Shown piece by piece: positions 1-9,600 of a stretch of 64,000 nucleotides of DNA (position 1 is the stretch's first letter; every line of letters starts with the position of its first letter). The position numbers and the translations under genes were made by a program. Source of the stretch: an uncultured Clostridia bacterium (GTDB lineage Bacteria > Bacillota > Clostridia > TANB77 > CAG-508); the NCBI GenBank assembly GCA_934133165.1, contig CAKPAW010000002.1, positions 124,001-188,000 of the forward strand, read 5' to 3'. The notes under the pieces are model-generated. The model was not told the DNA's origin, did not search any database, and worked only from the letters and a program-made list of their open reading frames with translations.

Positions 1-190
1 ATTATTGGGAAAATTTTAGCAAAAAATAGTAAAGTGAATATATTATTTTAGAACAAAACTGAAAATTTTCAATTTTCAGTCTTAACTCTACTTTTTTATC
101 CTACTCAAAAAAATTGAAATTTTCAGTAAATTTGTTCGTGTGCGAAAATTAATTAAATAAATTTTCTGTGCAATATTTTATATAATAGAA
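1..190. other. Intergenic stretch at the left edge
   Basis: No gene is visible. There is an inverted repeat with 10 bp arms at 58-67 and 71-80, and a related but imperfect version at about 105-127. The arms are AT-rich and no T-run follows, so a terminator call is weak. Confidence 0.4.
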
Positions 191-235
191 AAATAAGAAT
201 TTCTTGTAGTTAAAACTACATAGAAATTCTTATTT
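191..235. terminator. Bidirectional rho-independent terminator
   Basis: Arms 191-204 and 222-235 pair perfectly, and an inner stem pairs 205-211 with 214-220. A T-run follows on the plus strand and another on the minus strand. It lies just after the stop of the minus-strand membrane protein gene and probably ends that transcript and one entering from the left. Confidence 0.75.
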
Positions 236-244
236 TTTGTGTGG

Positions 245-622
245 CTACATTTGTTGTTCGCCAGGTAAGAAATAGTCGACAACACCATAAATTAAGGCAC
301 CTACGATAGCAGCCATCCAAGAAATTGTATATCCTGCTACAAAATATTGAGTTACATATAAAACAATAGCAGAAAGTACAAAACCTACAAAACCTTTTCC
401 AAATGGACTAGCATGAAGACCTGTGAATTTAACGATTAAATAATCTATTACAGCAAGAACAATAGCAGCAACAGCTAATGTCCAAAAGTTAGCAATATGA
501 AATCCAGGTGTAAAGAAAGCTGTTATTGCAAGGACTATAGCTGAAACAATAAGTCTTCCAACAATTTGCCAAACAGTGCTAGTTCCATATTTAGATTGAC
601 TACGAGTTTGATTTTCTGACAT
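245..622 (-). CDS. Four-helix membrane protein, holin_4_2/YvlD-like
   Basis: 125 residues. After a polar N-terminal stretch of about 15 residues there are four hydrophobic segments separated by short loops, with a GVVDYFLPG-type end. This layout matches the small YvlD/phage-holin-4 superfamily of chromosomal membrane proteins, which are not necessarily phage derived. A GGAGG-type site precedes the start at 622. The gene runs alone, divergent from the DUF421 gene. The exact role of this family is not established; envelope stress or lipid-associated roles are suggested for relatives. Confidence 0.65.
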   Translation of the reverse strand: MSENQTRSQSKYGTSTVWQIVGRLIVSAIVLAITAFFTPGFHIANFWTLAVAAIVLAVIDYLIVKFTGLHASPFGKGFVGFVLSAIVLYVTQYFVAGYTISWMAAIVGALIYGVVDYFLPGEQQM

Positions 623-781
623 AATAAAAACCTCCTTATTTTTGAAAATTTTAAAATCGCAATTTAAATGGTTTTATAATGTTATTATTCACAATTTTTT
701 TTGAAATATACAAAAAGTGAATAAAAGCTTAAAAATCGGTTAAAAATAAGTAAAAAATAAAAATGTAAGGAATGAAAAAAT

Positions 782-1465
782 ATGTTATTAACTTTTATAA
801 GAACTATTACTTTATACATACTAGTATTAATAGTAATGCGTTTTATGGGAAAAAGAGAAATAGGGCAACTTCAACCATTTGAACTTGCAATTTCAATTAT
901 GATAGCAGATTTAGCAACAATTCCAATGGCAGAAACAGGAATACCAATTTCAAGTGGAGTTATTCCAATATTAGGATTATTGGTAATGCACTTAACAATT
1001 TCAGTCATAAATTTAAAAAGCATAAAAATGAGAAAAATTATTTGTGGAAAACCTGCTATACTAATTTACAGAGGAAGAATACAAGAAAAAACAATGAAAA
1101 AAGAGAGATTTACAATAAATGAATTAGAAGAAAGATTAAGAGGATATAATGTTACAAATATAGGAGATATAGAATATGCAATATTAGAAACAAGTGGACA
1201 AATAAGCATATTACAAAAGCCTAACAAAAGAAACGCAATACCAGAAGATTTTGGAATTATGCCAGAATATGAAGGAATAGCTTATGATTTAGTAATAGAT
1301 GGAAAAATAATGAAGGAAAATTTAGAAAAATTGGATAAAGATTACAATTGGCTATTAAAACAAGTTGAACCTTTTGGTATAAAGCCAGAGGAAGCATTAA
1401 TAGCTACAATTGATGGAAAAGGAAATTTCTTCTGTCAAGAAAAAGAGGAAAAAAAGAAAAATTAG
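782..1465 (+). CDS. DUF421 (YetF/YrbG family) membrane protein
   Basis: 227 residues. The N-terminus has two to three transmembrane helices, with the family hallmark MGKREIGQLQPFEL around residues 22-35. A soluble C-terminal alpha/beta domain follows, with the ILIYRGRI strand near residue 100. The ribosome site is weak (aaggaatg). A DUF4363 gene follows 38 bases later, a pairing common in Clostridia, so the two are probably one operon. The family is often linked to spore or envelope functions, but the biochemical role is unknown. Confidence 0.85.
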   Translation: MLLTFIRTITLYILVLIVMRFMGKREIGQLQPFELAISIMIADLATIPMAETGIPISSGVIPILGLLVMHLTISVINLKSIKMRKIICGKPAILIYRGRIQEKTMKKERFTINELEERLRGYNVTNIGDIEYAILETSGQISILQKPNKRNAIPEDFGIMPEYEGIAYDLVIDGKIMKENLEKLDKDYNWLLKQVEPFGIKPEEALIATIDGKGNFFCQEKEEKKKN

Positions 1466-1503
1466 AAATAAGTAGATATAGAATTAGAAAGGAATGTAAA
1501 AAA

Positions 1504-1893
1504 ATGACTAAAGAATGGATTATATGCATTATAATCATCATACTTATAATAAGCTTAAATATTATAACTCAAAATTATACAAAACAATCAGTGGAACAAA
1601 TAAACGAAAATTTAGAAAAATTAAAAGAAAAACTAGAAGAAGAAAACCAAAACAAAGAAGAATTGCAAGAAAAGATGGAAAGTATTATGGAAGAGTGGAA
1701 GAAGAGATTTAATACTTTAGCATATTTTATAGAACATGATGAATTAGAAAAAGCAGAAACAGAGCTTACAGGTTTAAAAGCAAATATAGAAGTAGAAGAA
1801 TATGAGCAAGCAGTATCAGAGCTAGAAAAAGCAATATTTATATTAAACCATATAAAATATAAATTTAAATTAGAAATAAAAAATGTATTTTAA
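1504..1893 (+). CDS. DUF4363 family protein
   Basis: 129 residues: one N-terminal transmembrane helix (about residues 5-22), a charged coiled-coil region (about 30-60) and a helical C-terminal part. This architecture, together with its place directly after a DUF421 gene, fits DUF4363, a small Clostridial and Bacillus family of unknown function. The ribosome site is AAAGGAATG. It converges with the HD-domain gene across a shared hairpin. Confidence 0.75.
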   Translation: MTKEWIICIIIIILIISLNIITQNYTKQSVEQINENLEKLKEKLEEENQNKEELQEKMESIMEEWKKRFNTLAYFIEHDELEKAETELTGLKANIEVEEYEQAVSELEKAIFILNHIKYKFKLEIKNVF

Positions 1894-1957
1894 AAGTTAA
1901 TGCAAAAAAAGCACATAGAGAAAATTAACAGAAAAAACTCAAAAAAGATATAGAAAA

Positions 1958-1987
1958 AACGCTATCAATTTCAGTATTGATAGCGTT
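1958..1987 (-). terminator. Terminator between convergent genes
   Basis: A perfect 12 bp stem (1958-1969 with 1976-1987) and a 6-base loop. Read on the minus strand it is followed by a run of six T, so it mainly ends the HD-domain gene. It can also act on the DUF4363 transcript. Confidence 0.8.
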
Positions 1988-1992
1988 ATATA

Positions 1993-2535
1993 TTATGCTA
2001 AAATAAGTAAACAAAGAAATACATATGCATATTTATATAATTTTTTAGTTTGTAAAAAATTATTATAAAACATAAAAGATTCTTGCAAAGCACTAAACTT
2101 ATCTACAAAAGTGACTATAAAAGATTCAGGATATTTAGGAAGAGCTAAAGTAATAGGCCACATATGTTTAACTATAATATCTTTCTCTTTATAATTTAAA
2201 TCAAATAATTTTGAAGCATTTTCTAGTGCAGTTCTAGGATGAGAAAAGGCATGTAAATCTTTAAATTTTTCAGCTTTTTTTCCACCTCTCCAATCATATA
2301 AAAACAAGTCATGAACCATTGCAGCACGAGCCACAGATACATAATCTAACTTTAATTTTTTACAAATCTTATAACTTATATAAGCAACATTAAAACAATG
2401 TTCATATGTACTAGTATTATAATGTTGTCTATATTTTTTCATCTCTTGAACAGTCTCATTTGAAATAATATCTGAAACAAGAGAATAAAATTCAATATGT
2501 TCATTTATATCAGCTTTTACAAGCGTTGAAGACAT
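1993..2535 (-). CDS. HD-domain phosphohydrolase-like protein
   Basis: 180 residues. The metal-binding HD pattern is visible: His46 (EHCFNVA), His75-Asp76 (MVHDLFLYD), a downstream His around 95-99, His124 and Asp145. Proteins of this group hydrolyse phosphate esters of nucleotides or act on small phosphorylated substrates; the substrate cannot be told from sequence. The C-terminal 15 residues are hydrophobic. A GGAG site lies upstream of the start at 2535. Confidence 0.75.
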   Translation of the reverse strand: MSSTLVKADINEHIEFYSLVSDIISNETVQEMKKYRQHYNTSTYEHCFNVAYISYKICKKLKLDYVSVARAAMVHDLFLYDWRGGKKAEKFKDLHAFSHPRTALENASKLFDLNYKEKDIIVKHMWPITLALPKYPESFIVTFVDKFSALQESFMFYNNFLQTKKLYKYAYVFLCLLILA

Positions 2536-2612
2536 TTTAAAAACTCCTTTTATTATTTACTCTTTTGCGTTTATAAATTCATTATAGCACAATAAAATAA
2601 AAATGCAATACC

Positions 2613-2685
2613 TACCAAAAGGGACAGACCTACCTTTAGGTACCTTTAGGGACGTTTACTTTTGGTTAATCTGTCCCTTTTGGTA
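2613..2685. repeat. Palindromic intergenic repeat (REP/MITE-like)
   Basis: Perfect 16-base inverted termini (2613-2628 and 2670-2685) with the core TACCAAAAGGGACAGA. They surround an inner segment with a short direct repeat of TACCTTTAGG. No coding content. It resembles dispersed intergenic palindromes of Clostridia and would fold into a long hairpin in RNA or single-stranded DNA. Confidence 0.6.
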
Positions 2686-2909
2686 TTATATATTTATATT
2701 ATATGGTAATGTTTGGAAAAGATTATCAAAATAATTAATGTTATAAATTTTTCAAATAAATTTTATAAATCTATTTAAAATTATTGACGTAATAAAAATT
2801 TATTAGTAAAATTATTAAAAACAGAAGTAATAACTTATAAACATAATATTGTTTGATAATTTGAGTATAAATTGGAAACAATAAGAAAAAATAGGAGGAA
2901 CAAAAGAAA

Positions 2910-2975
2910 ATGAAAAATAATAAAGGTATAACACTAGTTGCATTTGCAATTAGTAGGAAATGCGTTCGATATTAG
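2910..2975 (+). pseudogene. 5' fragment of prepilin-like gene, cut by element insertion
   Basis: ATG at 2910 with the site AGGAGGAAC in front. The first ten codons encode MKNNKGITLV, then the frame enters the mobile element and stops at 2973-2975. The missing part resumes exactly at 47975. Joining 2910-2939 to 47975-48688 gives an uninterrupted 247-residue protein. The AT-rich leader (about 2710-2909) resembles the leader of the tandem paralog at 48690-48864, showing that the two genes are an old duplication. Confidence 0.9.
2940..2944. other. attL core (GCATT)
   Basis: The host side reads CTAGTTGCATT and the element side GCATTTGCAATTAG. The same five bases occur at 47975-47979. The core lies at codon 11 of the interrupted prepilin-like gene, and the crossover dinucleotide must be inside it. 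Confidence 0.8.
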
Positions 2976-3063
2976 AAAAGAACTTGAACCCTTTGTGAGA
3001 GTAGAGAAAACCAGAGAAAAATATAACCATGTTGAAGTGAATTTATATGTAGAAATTGCATAA
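2944..3063 (+). other. Detached 3' end of the large serine recombinase gene
   Basis: In the circular element the recombinase frame passes from CAT (47976-47978) into TTG at 2944-2946. It stays open for 39 codons to TAA at 3061-3063, with an end rich in alternating hydrophobic residues (NHVEVNLYVEIA), like the last strand of related recombinases. No start codon or ribosome site belongs to this piece in the integrated state. Integration therefore removes the C-terminus from the recombinase. Confidence 0.75.
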
Positions 3064-3145
3064 AATTGATAAATCTTCGAGTAGAATTGCTAAAATTTTT
3101 AAATATGATAAAATAAGAATAATAAAAAATTAGGGGTGATTCTAT

Positions 3146-3292
3146 ATGAAAAAAATAAAAGTTAAAACAAGTAAATCGGAAAAAGATTTAATAGTAAAAT
3201 CATTAGTAAAAATGAGAAACAAATTAATAAGGGAAAATAAATCAGCAGAGCCAGTAAATGAACTATTGATAAAGTTAATTGAAAATAAATAA
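3146..3292 (+). CDS. Small element protein, 48 residues
   Basis: Site AGGGGTGAT precedes ATG at 3146. The protein is basic and helical. Its C-terminal half (EPVNELLIKLIENK) closely resembles the 65-residue protein at 23692-23889 (EPVNELLLRLLNTP), so the two are paralogs within the element. Small proteins of this type recur in CTn elements; no function is known. A terminator follows directly. Confidence 0.55.
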   Translation: MKKIKVKTSKSEKDLIVKSLVKMRNKLIRENKSAEPVNELLIKLIENK

Positions 3293-3307
3293 ATACATAA
3301 ACGAAGA

Positions 3308-3333
3308 AGCTAGTCGAGAGATTAGCTTTTTTT
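3308..3333 (+). terminator. Rho-independent terminator
   Basis: An 8 bp stem with one G-U pair (3308-3315 with 3320-3327), loop GAGA, then seven T. It ends the small-protein transcript. Confidence 0.75.
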
Positions 3334-3361
3334 GTTGCAAAAATATGAAAGGAGTAAAAAA

Positions 3362-3652
3362 ATGGAAGGTTATGAAGCAATTAAATATTTAGACAATTTA
3401 GAAGTTGGTATGTTCTGTACTGTTAATTTGCCAATATATAGTGGTCAAATAATTCCAGTTACAGCTATGTATATGGGAAAAGACGAAATGGGTAGATATA
3501 CATTTAATGATACTAATATCTTTAAAATGTCAAAGGATTTTATACAAGAAAAAGGTATATCACTTCAAAAGAGTTTTAATGAAGATAAGGCATTAGAAAT
3601 TTATGCAAAAGTTAGAAAGAATATAGAAAGAAAAATGAGTAAGGAGAGGTAA
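3362..3652 (+). CDS. Hypothetical element protein, 96 residues
   Basis: ATG 3362 is chosen because GAAAGGAGT lies 8 bases upstream; an earlier in-frame codon at 3332 overlaps the terminator. The N-terminus looks like a small beta-rich domain (VGMFCTVNLPIYSGQ...VTAMYMGKDEMGRYTF) and the C-terminus is a basic helix. It is the first gene before the partition module. I do not recognise the family. Confidence 0.6.
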   Translation: MEGYEAIKYLDNLEVGMFCTVNLPIYSGQIIPVTAMYMGKDEMGRYTFNDTNIFKMSKDFIQEKGISLQKSFNEDKALEIYAKVRKNIERKMSKER

Positions 3653-3656
3653 TAAC

Positions 3657-3995
3657 ATGGAGAAAATGAAACATTTAAAATTTACAAGAGAAAACTTATT
3701 TAATAGTGAAACATTACAACAGTATGATGAAGAAGGACAAAAAATATTTTTGAGTTATATGTTATATAAAGGGTATGATTTTGAAATTAAGAAAAATGAA
3801 ATTATATTTACTGGAATTGTATCTGAAAAACAAGTTGAAAGTGTGATAAAAAGATATAACAAAGAAAGTCAAATTAGTGATTTGAAAAATAAAAAATACA
3901 TTGCAGATGAAATTGAAAATGTGGGAGTAAATGAGTATAAAAGAAATATTGATAAAAAATTAAAAGGTTTTGAAATAGATAGAGAAGCAAGATAG
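3657..3995 (+). CDS. Hypothetical element protein, 112 residues
   Basis: It starts 4 bases after the previous stop, with AAGGAGAGG upstream, so it is translated from the same message. It is charged and mixed alpha/beta, with no membrane segment or recognised motif. The stop overlaps the first base of a hairpin terminator. Confidence 0.6.
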   Translation: MEKMKHLKFTRENLFNSETLQQYDEEGQKIFLSYMLYKGYDFEIKKNEIIFTGIVSEKQVESVIKRYNKESQISDLKNKKYIADEIENVGVNEYKRNIDKKLKGFEIDREAR

Positions 3996-4022
3996 AACAA
4001 GTTAAAATAAACTTGTTCTTTT
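3995..4022 (+). terminator. Hairpin terminator before parA
   Basis: Arms GAACAAGTT (3995-4003) and AACTTGTTC (4010-4018), followed by four T. The same GAACAAG/CTTGTTC design recurs at 6567-6595, so the element uses related terminator cassettes. Confidence 0.7.
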
Positions 4023-4073
4023 ACATAGTCATTATTTAATAATGGCTAAATGTTAAGGAAGGAGGTTTTTATA

Positions 4074-4896
4074 ATGTCAAAGTGTAAAGTAATTGCTATT
4101 GCAAATCAAAAGCGGTGGAGTTGCAAAGACAACAACAGTTGCCAATCTAGGAAATTGTTTAGTAAGAAATGGAAAGAAAGTTTTATTGATTGATTTTGAT
4201 CCACAAGCAGATTTAACAAGTTCATTAGGATTTAAAAATGCAGATGGAATGGAACATACAATAAAGACTTTAATGGAAAAGATTATAACAAAACAACCAA
4301 TAGATAAAAAGGAAGCAATCATAACTAATGAAGAAAATATTGATTTAGTACCATCAAATATTGAATTAGAAGCATTAGAAGCATCAATGATAAATTTTGA
4401 AAATAGAGAAAATATATTAAGAAATTATATTTCAAAAGTAAAAGATGATTATGATTATATTTTAATAGATTGTCGACCGTCTTTGGGTTTGCTTACAATA
4501 AATGCTTTGGCTAGTGCAGATAGTGTTGTAATACCAATTCAACCTCAATATTTGGCTTTAAAAGGAATGACACAGTTAGTACAAGCAGTTGATAAGGTAA
4601 GAGTTAATATTAATCCAAAATTGAAAATAGAAGGTATATTATTGACTCTAGCAGACATGAACACAAATCTTGCAAAAACTTGTGAAGAAACAGTTAGAAG
4701 AAATTACGGAGGAAGAATAAAAGTTTTTAAAACTGTTATACCAAGAGGAGTAAAAGCAGCAGAAAGCACTATTGATGGTAAAAGCATTTATGCTTATGAT
4801 AAGAAAAGTAAACCAGCAATAGCTTACGAAGAATTTGCAAAGGAGGTGTTAAAAGATAGCAACAGGGAAAGATTTAGGACTTCCGAGTGTAGATGA
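4074..4896 (+). CDS. parA: ParA-type partition ATPase (+1 frameshift at CGG 4113-4115)
   Basis: ParA/Soj ATPase that segregates or stabilises the element with ParB. ATG 4074 follows AAGGAAGGAGG. Codons 1-13 give MSKCKVIAIANQK; codon 14 is CGG. Dropping its C continues GGVAKTTTVANL, the deviant Walker A, and yields 273 residues. Without the shift the frame is lost inside the P-loop. Further ParA motifs are intact (DFDPQADLT, YILIDCRPSLG). The 3' end overlaps the predicted parB start. One of twelve identical CGG sites in the window. Confidence 0.9.
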
Positions 4897-5776
4897 TTTA
4901 TTTAAGTTTAGTACAGATAAAGGAAAAATGGAAAGCATTATAATGATTCCTATTAATCAAATAACGAGTTTTCCAAATCATCCATTTAAAGTTAGAGATG
5001 ACGAAAAGATGATGGAAACTGTTGAAAGTGTAAAGAAAAGAGGAGTTATTTTTCCAGCAATAGTAAGAAAGAAAAAAGATGGCACTTATGAAATGGTAGC
5101 TGGACATAGAAGAAGGAGAGCTTGTCAGTTAGCACAATTATCTGAAATGCCATGTATTGTGAGAGAGCTTACAGATGATGAGGCAACAATTTTAATGGTA
5201 GATAGCAATGTGCAAAGAGAAGAAATATTACCTTCTGAAAGAGCTTGGGCTTTTAAAATGAAATTAGAAGCACTTAATAGACAAGGAAAAAGGGTTGATT
5301 TAACTTCTACACCATCGGTGCAGAAGTTGTCAGTAGAAATTGTAGCTGAAGAATTTGGAATAAGTAGAGAACAAGTAAGAAGATATGTTGCACTTACAAA
5401 TTTAGATAGTGCTTTATTAAAAATGGTTGATGAAAATAAAATAGCATTAAGACCAGCAGTTCAAATTTCTTACATGAAAAAACAAGACCAAAAAGAATTA
5501 TTAGATGCAATAGAATCCTTTGATGCTACACCATCAGAAAAACAAGCAAAGCTTTTAAGAGATTTAAGTGAAAAGGGAATACTAGATAGAGATAAAATAG
5601 ATGAGATTATGGCAGAAGAAAAGCCAAATCAAGTAGTACAATATAAAATAAAATATGAAAGATTTAGAAAGTATTTGCCTAAAAATGTTGAAACAGAGCA
5701 AGAAGTAGAAGATTTTTTGTTGATATGTATTAAAGAACATTATAATAGGGTTAAACAAAGAGAAATGGTTAGATAA
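4856..5776 (+). CDS. parB: ParB/Noc-like partition protein
   Basis: ParB N-terminal domain with the pattern MVAGHRRRRACQLA (the GxRR box), then a KorB-type HTH (VEIVAEEFGISREQVRRYVALTNL). The C-terminus is charged. The first canonical start is ATG 4928, but the frame is open from 4856 and encodes a conserved-looking GLPSVDDLF leader. AGGAGGTG lies 7 bases before ATA 4856, so initiation at ATA is plausible (306 residues against 282). It overlaps parA by 41 bases, suggesting coupled translation. Confidence 0.85.
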   Translation: MATGKDLGLPSVDDLFKFSTDKGKMESIIMIPINQITSFPNHPFKVRDDEKMMETVESVKKRGVIFPAIVRKKKDGTYEMVAGHRRRRACQLAQLSEMPCIVRELTDDEATILMVDSNVQREEILPSERAWAFKMKLEALNRQGKRVDLTSTPSVQKLSVEIVAEEFGISREQVRRYVALTNLDSALLKMVDENKIALRPAVQISYMKKQDQKELLDAIESFDATPSEKQAKLLRDLSEKGILDRDKIDEIMAEEKPNQVVQYKIKYERFRKYLPKNVETEQEVEDFLLICIKEHYNRVKQREMVR

Positions 5777-5864
5777 GTATGTGGGAGTACAAAAATTATA
5801 ATTTATACATTTGAAAATAATAAGGTCTTATAGTAAGATAAATAAAAAAAGGAGTGATTTTATT

Positions 5865-6548
5865 ATGAGTAGAAAATTAAAAATTATAATTTTAATAATG
5901 GCAGTTATTTGTATTATTTTACTAGGAACATCAATTTACTTGCTAACAAAAAAGAAAAATCAAACTAATAATGGGGAAAATAATGAGATTTTAAACAATG
6001 CTATAACCGAAAATGCAGTTGAAGAAAATATAGAAAAGGATAATGTAATTAATACAGTAGAACAAAATGAAATTGTAGAACAGAGTAATGAAAAAATTAA
6101 ACAGACAGAGCAACCAAAACAAACAGAAGTTGAAACTAAAAATACAATAAAAAATACAACAACTAAAGCAAATAATAAAACAGAAACACAAAAAGAAGTT
6201 CAAAAGCAAGAGAAACAGACAACAACAAAAGTTGAAGAAAAACAGGAAGTAAAACAGGAAACTAAAGCTGAAGAACAAAAACCACAAGAAACTAAAAAAG
6301 AAGAAACCAAAGTAGTAAGATGTACTACAAATAATAATCATGGAATGGATATAGGAAATTCTAATAGATGGTTTGACACATATAATAGTGCAGTAGCATA
6401 TTATGATAATCTTATTAGTAATTATGGAAGTAAACTTCGTGCTGAAGAAATTACAATAGAAGAATATGATAAAAAATGCCCATGCGGTTATGAAACATGG
6501 AGTTGTCCTTATTGTGGCAAATGGACTGTAAATTTTTATTATAGATAA
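5865..6548 (+). CDS. Membrane-anchored protein with low-complexity stalk and Cys-rich C-terminus
   Basis: 227 residues from ATG 5865, chosen because AAAGGAGTGA is 9 bases upstream. One N-terminal transmembrane helix (about residues 7-27) is followed by about 130 residues rich in Lys, Glu, Gln, Thr and Asn. A compact C-terminal domain has two Cys pairs, CPCGYETW and CPYCGKW, resembling a zinc ribbon. The stalk suggests an extracellular domain held away from the membrane. It sits between the partition and adhesin genes. The family is not recognised. Confidence 0.6.
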   Translation: MSRKLKIIILIMAVICIILLGTSIYLLTKKKNQTNNGENNEILNNAITENAVEENIEKDNVINTVEQNEIVEQSNEKIKQTEQPKQTEVETKNTIKNTTTKANNKTETQKEVQKQEKQTTTKVEEKQEVKQETKAEEQKPQETKKEETKVVRCTTNNNHGMDIGNSNRWFDTYNSAVAYYDNLISNYGSKLRAEEITIEEYDKKCPCGYETWSCPYCGKWTVNFYYR

Positions 6549-6566
6549 TTAAATAATATTTAGTAG

Positions 6567-6595
6567 GAACAAGTTATATTACTTGTTCTTTTTTT
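6567..6595 (+). terminator. Rho-independent terminator
   Basis: GAACAAGT (6567-6574) pairs with ACTTGTTC (6581-6588), followed by seven T. Confidence 0.8.
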
Positions 6596-6618
6596 GTTAA
6601 AAGGAGGGTTTAAACAAG

Positions 6619-9600
6619 ATGCAAAAATCGAAATTAAAAAGATTTATAGCAAGTATTTTATTAATGATTACAATGATTAGCTCTACAACTCCTATTTTTG
6701 CTGCTTCAGGTAGTGGAAAATATGTTGGGGGACAATACGATTCAGGTATGTATACAACGGACAATCAGGGATCTAAAGTAGGAATATTAATAAGAAAATT
6801 AATAAATAATAGAACAGGAGAAAAACATACAGTATTTTGTGCAGAGCATGGTATTGATTTTAAGACAGGTGTTGTTTATAATGGACAATATTATACGCCA
6901 ACAAATTCTGCAATGAGAAAAGCCTGCAAAATAGCTTATTTAGGTTGGTATAAAGACCAAGGAGATTATGTTATTGATGGAGGTATTCTTGCAGGAGATA
7001 TGATATATGTAAAACAGGCTTATGTGTTTACTCAACAATACATTTGGGAGACATTAGGTCAATCAAATGCCACATTTATAAATACAGAAAATCAACAAGC
7101 TTATGAGAATTTTAAAGCTAATATAAATAGCCAACTAGATAATTTTGCAAAAAGACCAAGTTTTGATGCAACAACAATAACAGTACAAGCAGGAGAAAGT
7201 AAAACAATTACAGATATAAATGGGGTGTTAGCAAACTATCCAGCTATTGATAGAACAACAAACGGAATAAGAGTTGTTCATACAAGTGGAAGCAATCAAA
7301 TGACTATCACACCTGATGAAAATATTTCAATAGAAAATTATACTATTGCAGATGATGAATTTAAGTCATGGGGAATGGTTAAAAATGAAACATCTGATAG
7401 AGATTCAATGGTTTATTTTGAATTTTCTTCTGGCATTCAAGACCAATTATATTCAATGGCTTATAATGATCCAATTACTTTAAGAATTAGTCTTAAAATT
7501 GATTTATATGGAAAATTAGAGCTACAAAAATTAGATACAACTGGTAAATTAGTAGATGGAGCAATTTATAATGTTTCTAGTTCTAATGGATACAACAATG
7601 ATGTTGAAGTGAAAAACGGAAAAATAGTTATTGAAAAACTAAAAAAAGGAACATATACAGTTAAAGAAAAAAATGCACCAGCAGGTTATTTACTAGATAA
7701 GAAAGCCTACAATGTTGAAGTAAAGGCAAATGAAGTATCAACACAAGCTATAAAAAATACAGAACCTACTGGTTCGGTTAAAATAACTAAATCAGATATT
7801 GTTACTGGAAGAGATAACAGAATAGATAAAACAAGTCATCATGGAGATGCAACAATGAATGGTGCGACTTATGTATTAACTGCAAGTGAAGATATTTATA
7901 ATAAAAGTAAATCATTAAAATATTTTTCAAAAAATGATGAAATTGCAATAGCAAAATTTAATGAATATGGAAAAGCAACTATAAGTATTACAGCTAAAAA
8001 TTCAAACTTAAACTTAAAAGTAGAGAATGATTATATAACAGGATTACCACTTGGAAAATATAACTGGAAAGAAACAAATGCACCAATTGGTTATAAATTA
8101 GATACTAATATATATAATTTTGAATTTGAATATAAAGATCAAAACACAAATGTTATAAAAAAAGAAATTAATGTAACAGAGGATGTGCAAAGAGCAAGAT
8201 TTGAGATAATTAAAATATCATCAAATGATAATACAACAGCTAATAAAATTGCTAATGCTGAATTTACAGTAATACTTTCAAAATATGTTGATTATTATGG
8301 AAGCTTTGAAGAAGCAGCAAAGCATTTGAATGAATATGCAGAAGATGAATATGATATTTTGAAAACAGATGGAAATGGTCATGCAACATCGAAATTACTA
8401 GCTTATGGAATATATGAAGGAAGAGAAACTAAAACACCATCTGATGAAATAGAAACTGTAGAACCTTTTTATATCAATATTGATAAAAATAGTGATGGAA
8501 TTATAAAAGAATTTGTTGAAAATGATTTACCATTTACAAGTTATTTGAAACTTGTTAAAGTTGATAAGAAAACAGGTAAGAATGTAACATTTTCCAATAC
8601 TACATTTAGTTTATCAAAATTAAATGAAAATACAAAACAATGGGAAAAAGTTAAGTGTAAAACTGGAATATTCTCACATGATAAATGGAAAACAGATAAA
8701 AATGCTATAGCATATACTGAAACTAAACTTGAAGCTGGAACATATAAAGCTGATGAAATACTTACACCTAATGGTTTTCTTGAATTAGAAGAACCTGTTG
8801 TTTTTAAAATAAATAGAAGTAATAAAACACTTGAATTTGATGAAGATTATGATGCGTATATTACTGTTACAATTGCTAATGAGCAACCAACAGGAAAATT
8901 AAATATAGATAAATCAGTTGTTTTGAATGATAATGTGGATTTATCATTAGTAGATACATCTGATTTAAGTAAAATCAAGTTTAGATTAAAAGCTAAAGAA
9001 AATATAATTGACTATGCAGATGGCAGTGTGATTTATGAAAAAGGAAAGAGTGTTAAAGAATTTAATTTAAGCAAAGATGGGAAATACACTATTGAAAATT
9101 TACCTATGGGAGTATATGAATTAGAAGAAATTGAAACATTACAAGGTTTAGTTTTAAATACAACACCAATTGAAGTCAAATTTGAAAAGAAAGATAATAC
9201 AACTAAAGTTTACACTAAAGATATAAAAATAGAAAATAAACCTACAATTTTTGAATTTTCAAAAATAGATGTTACAGGAGATAAAGAACTTGTTGGGGCA
9301 GAACTTAAAGTGTTTGATGAAAATAAGAAAATAGTAGATTCATGGAAATCTAAAGAAACTACTCATAAGATAGAAGGATTAGAAGTTGGAAAAACTTATA
9401 CTTTAGAAGAAAAAATTGCACCAAATGGATTTGTTAAAGCAACAAGCATTCAATTTAAAGTAGAAAGCAAAACTGAAATTCAAAAAGTAACAATGATTGA
9501 TAAAATTGTTAGTGTTTCAAAGCAAAATATTGCAGGGGACGAAATTGAAGGAGCTAAATTACGAATTGAAAATGAAAATAGCGAAATAGTTGATAGTTGG

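Noticed and set aside
4093..4896. Simple pseudogene decay as explanation of the broken frames
   Set aside because: All twelve breaks are the same type at the same codon, and no other stop or indel was found in the same genes, including housekeeping ones.
5991..6341. Minus-strand frame opposite the low-complexity stalk
   Set aside because: Phe/Cys/Leu-rich shadow of the Lys/Glu-rich plus-strand gene; no ribosome site.
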